This document shows, one piece after another, positions 43,558 through 44,578 of a stretch of 44,578 nucleotides of DNA (positions within the stretch are counted from its first letter, which is position 1; each line of letters starts with the position of its first letter). The notes beneath the pieces were generated by a model. It was given only the letters and a program-made list of their open reading frames with translations, ran no database searches and was not told where the DNA came from. The DNA is from an uncultured Prevotellaceae bacterium. GTDB lineage: Bacteria; Bacteroidota; Bacteroidia; Bacteroidales; Bacteroidaceae. Where the stretch lies: NCBI GenBank assembly GCA_902775075.1, contig CACYKX010000008.1, positions 1-44,578 on the forward strand, given 5' to 3'. A program made the translations under genes and the position numbers.

Positions 43558-44454
43558 ATGAAAAAATATATATTGTATTCCATGTTGTTGGCATTGTCGG
43601 TATCATCACTGACTTCATGCTCAGAGGATTCACTCGATGATCACAGTATCATCAAGTCATCACAGGCCAAAGAGAATGCCTTCGACAAATGGCTTACAGC
43701 CAATTATGTAAATCCATACAACATCCGTTTCGAATACCGTTACGACGATAACGAGACCGATATGGATTACTATAATGTTCCTGCAGAATACGACAAGGCC
43801 GTAAAAATAGCGCATATTGTCAAGTATGCCTGTATCGAAGCCTATGATGCCGTAGGTGGAGTAGCCTTCACCCGTAATTACTTCCCAAAGTTAATCTATA
43901 CCACAGGAGAGTTTGAGTATCGCAACAACGGTACCATGATTCTTGGTACAGCCGAGGGAGGCCGCAAAATCTTCCTTGCCGGAACCAACAAGTTGGATAC
44001 CTATGGCAAAACTCGTGACGGTCTTAATGAATATTATCTGAAGACCATTCATCATGAGTTCACCCATATCCTCAACCAGACCAAGGACTATAGTCCAAGT
44101 TTCCAGTTTGTCACAGGTTCATCCTATCTGGCAGATGATTGGAGCAGCGATGAAGGCGAGACCGGTTACCTTACCCGTGGTTTCATCACAGCCTATTCAC
44201 AGTACTCCCCAACAGAGGATTTCGCAGAGATGCTTTCAACCTATCTCACCAATCCACAGTCAAAGTGGGACAGTTGGATGGCATCAGCAGGTACCACAGG
44301 CGCGTCATTGATTGGTCAGAAGTTGGAGATTGTTCGCAACTATATGAAGGATTCTTGGCATATCGACATCGACAAGTTACGTGATCAAATCCTCAGACGC
44401 GAGGACGATGTCGTTACAGGCAAAGTAAATTTAACAGATTTGGCGGTTAAATAA
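43558..44454 (+). CDS. Substrate-import-associated zinc metallohydrolase lipoprotein
   Basis: This 298-residue lipoprotein has a signal peptide with lipobox LTSC (Cys21). The zincin motif HHEFTHILNQ gives His166 and His170 as zinc ligands and Glu167 as the base. A downstream EDFAEMLSTY (Glu224) is the likely third ligand. The layout fits the Bacteroidota family named as a substrate-import-associated zinc metallohydrolase lipoprotein, recalled from memory, which sits beside SusC/SusD pairs. It lies 23 nt after susD2 and 13 nt before a further lipoprotein gene, within one operon. It probably cuts a peptide- or protein-linked substrate at the cell surface before import. The true substrate is not known to me. 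Confidence 0.85.
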   Translation: MKKYILYSMLLALSVSSLTSCSEDSLDDHSIIKSSQAKENAFDKWLTANYVNPYNIRFEYRYDDNETDMDYYNVPAEYDKAVKIAHIVKYACIEAYDAVGGVAFTRNYFPKLIYTTGEFEYRNNGTMILGTAEGGRKIFLAGTNKLDTYGKTRDGLNEYYLKTIHHEFTHILNQTKDYSPSFQFVTGSSYLADDWSSDEGETGYLTRGFITAYSQYSPTEDFAEMLSTYLTNPQSKWDSWMASAGTTGASLIGQKLEIVRNYMKDSWHIDIDKLRDQILRREDDVVTGKVNLTDLAVK

Positions 44455-44467
44455 AACAGATGAAATT

Positions 44468-44578
44468 ATGAAAATCAATAAAGCACTTATATATATACTT
44501 CTGGTTCTTCCGGCAATTCTGTTCCAGTCTTGTCTGATGAACGAAGAAGATAAATTCGATGATTCAGCAGCCAATCGT
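44468..44578 (+). CDS. Start of a further lipoprotein gene of the same operon (partial)
   Basis: Only the first 37 codons lie in the window. They encode a signal peptide with lipobox FQSC (Cys22), followed by an acidic MNEEDKFDDSAANR. The start is similar to DUF4302-type lipoproteins that follow such metallohydrolase genes; this rests on memory of the family's N-terminus, so the name is tentative. The ATG is 13 nt after the metallohydrolase stop, in the same operon. The gene continues beyond the window edge. Confidence 0.7.
   Translation, partial: MKINKALIYILLVLPAILFQSCLMNEEDKFDDSAANR

Overview
The window looks like chromosome of a gut- or oral-type member of the Bacteroidota, most likely Prevotellaceae (Prevotella/Segatella). 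Evidence: two SusC/SusD-type pairs; lipoproteins ending in an SC lipobox; weak or absent Shine-Dalgarno sites; a class III style arginine decarboxylase beside an acetylglutamate kinase-like gene; and repeated promoters of the Bacteroidota form, TTTG then about 20 bp then TAnnTTTG. I read that promoter with an exact 20-bp spacer upstream of pnp, rimP, both susC genes and both tRNAs. The genus is inferred from gene style, not proven.

Layout. 1-4.9 kb: tRNA-Met(CAT) on the minus strand, then a plus-strand operon of a PMCA-type calcium P-ATPase, ribF and a CPBP-family membrane protease, with overlapping genes and a terminator. 5-11.7 kb, minus strand: an ECF sigma factor with a probable anti-sigma factor, then topA-aroK-speA-argB in close order. 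11.8-15 kb, minus strand: a thioredoxin-fold lipoprotein that lacks its CxxC, a sialate O-acetylesterase-like protein and a Nudix hydrolase. 15-20 kb: pnp, a zinc/cadmium-type P-ATPase with a likely operator in its promoter, a cluster of GC-rich palindromes, the wreck of a winged-helix regulator and tRNA-Asn(GTT). 20-31.4 kb: a secreted S41 protease, rimP-nusA-infB behind a leader hairpin that resembles a terminator, then sufBCDS. 31.4-33.3 kb: a small unknown protein on the minus strand, rnhB and a WYL-domain regulator. 33.4 kb to the end: susC1-susD1, a terminator, a second promoter, then susC2-susD2, a zinc metallohydrolase lipoprotein and the start of a further lipoprotein.

How the parts work together. 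Most of the window is housekeeping: translation and RNA turnover (rimP, nusA, infB, pnp, rnhB), iron-sulphur assembly (suf), DNA topology (topA), flavin cofactors (ribF), and the shikimate and arginine pathways. The accessory part is the right end, a tandem SusCD nutrient-import locus beside a WYL regulator. The second unit carries a predicted HExxH metallohydrolase lipoprotein and no glycoside hydrolase within the window, so its substrate may not be a plain polysaccharide.

I saw no CRISPR array, prophage, intact insertion sequence or clearly new defence system. The observations most worth checking are the rimP leader hairpin, the zntA-type operator, the cysteine-less thioredoxin-fold lipoprotein, the collapsed regulator next to the palindrome cluster, and the metallohydrolase SusCD locus.
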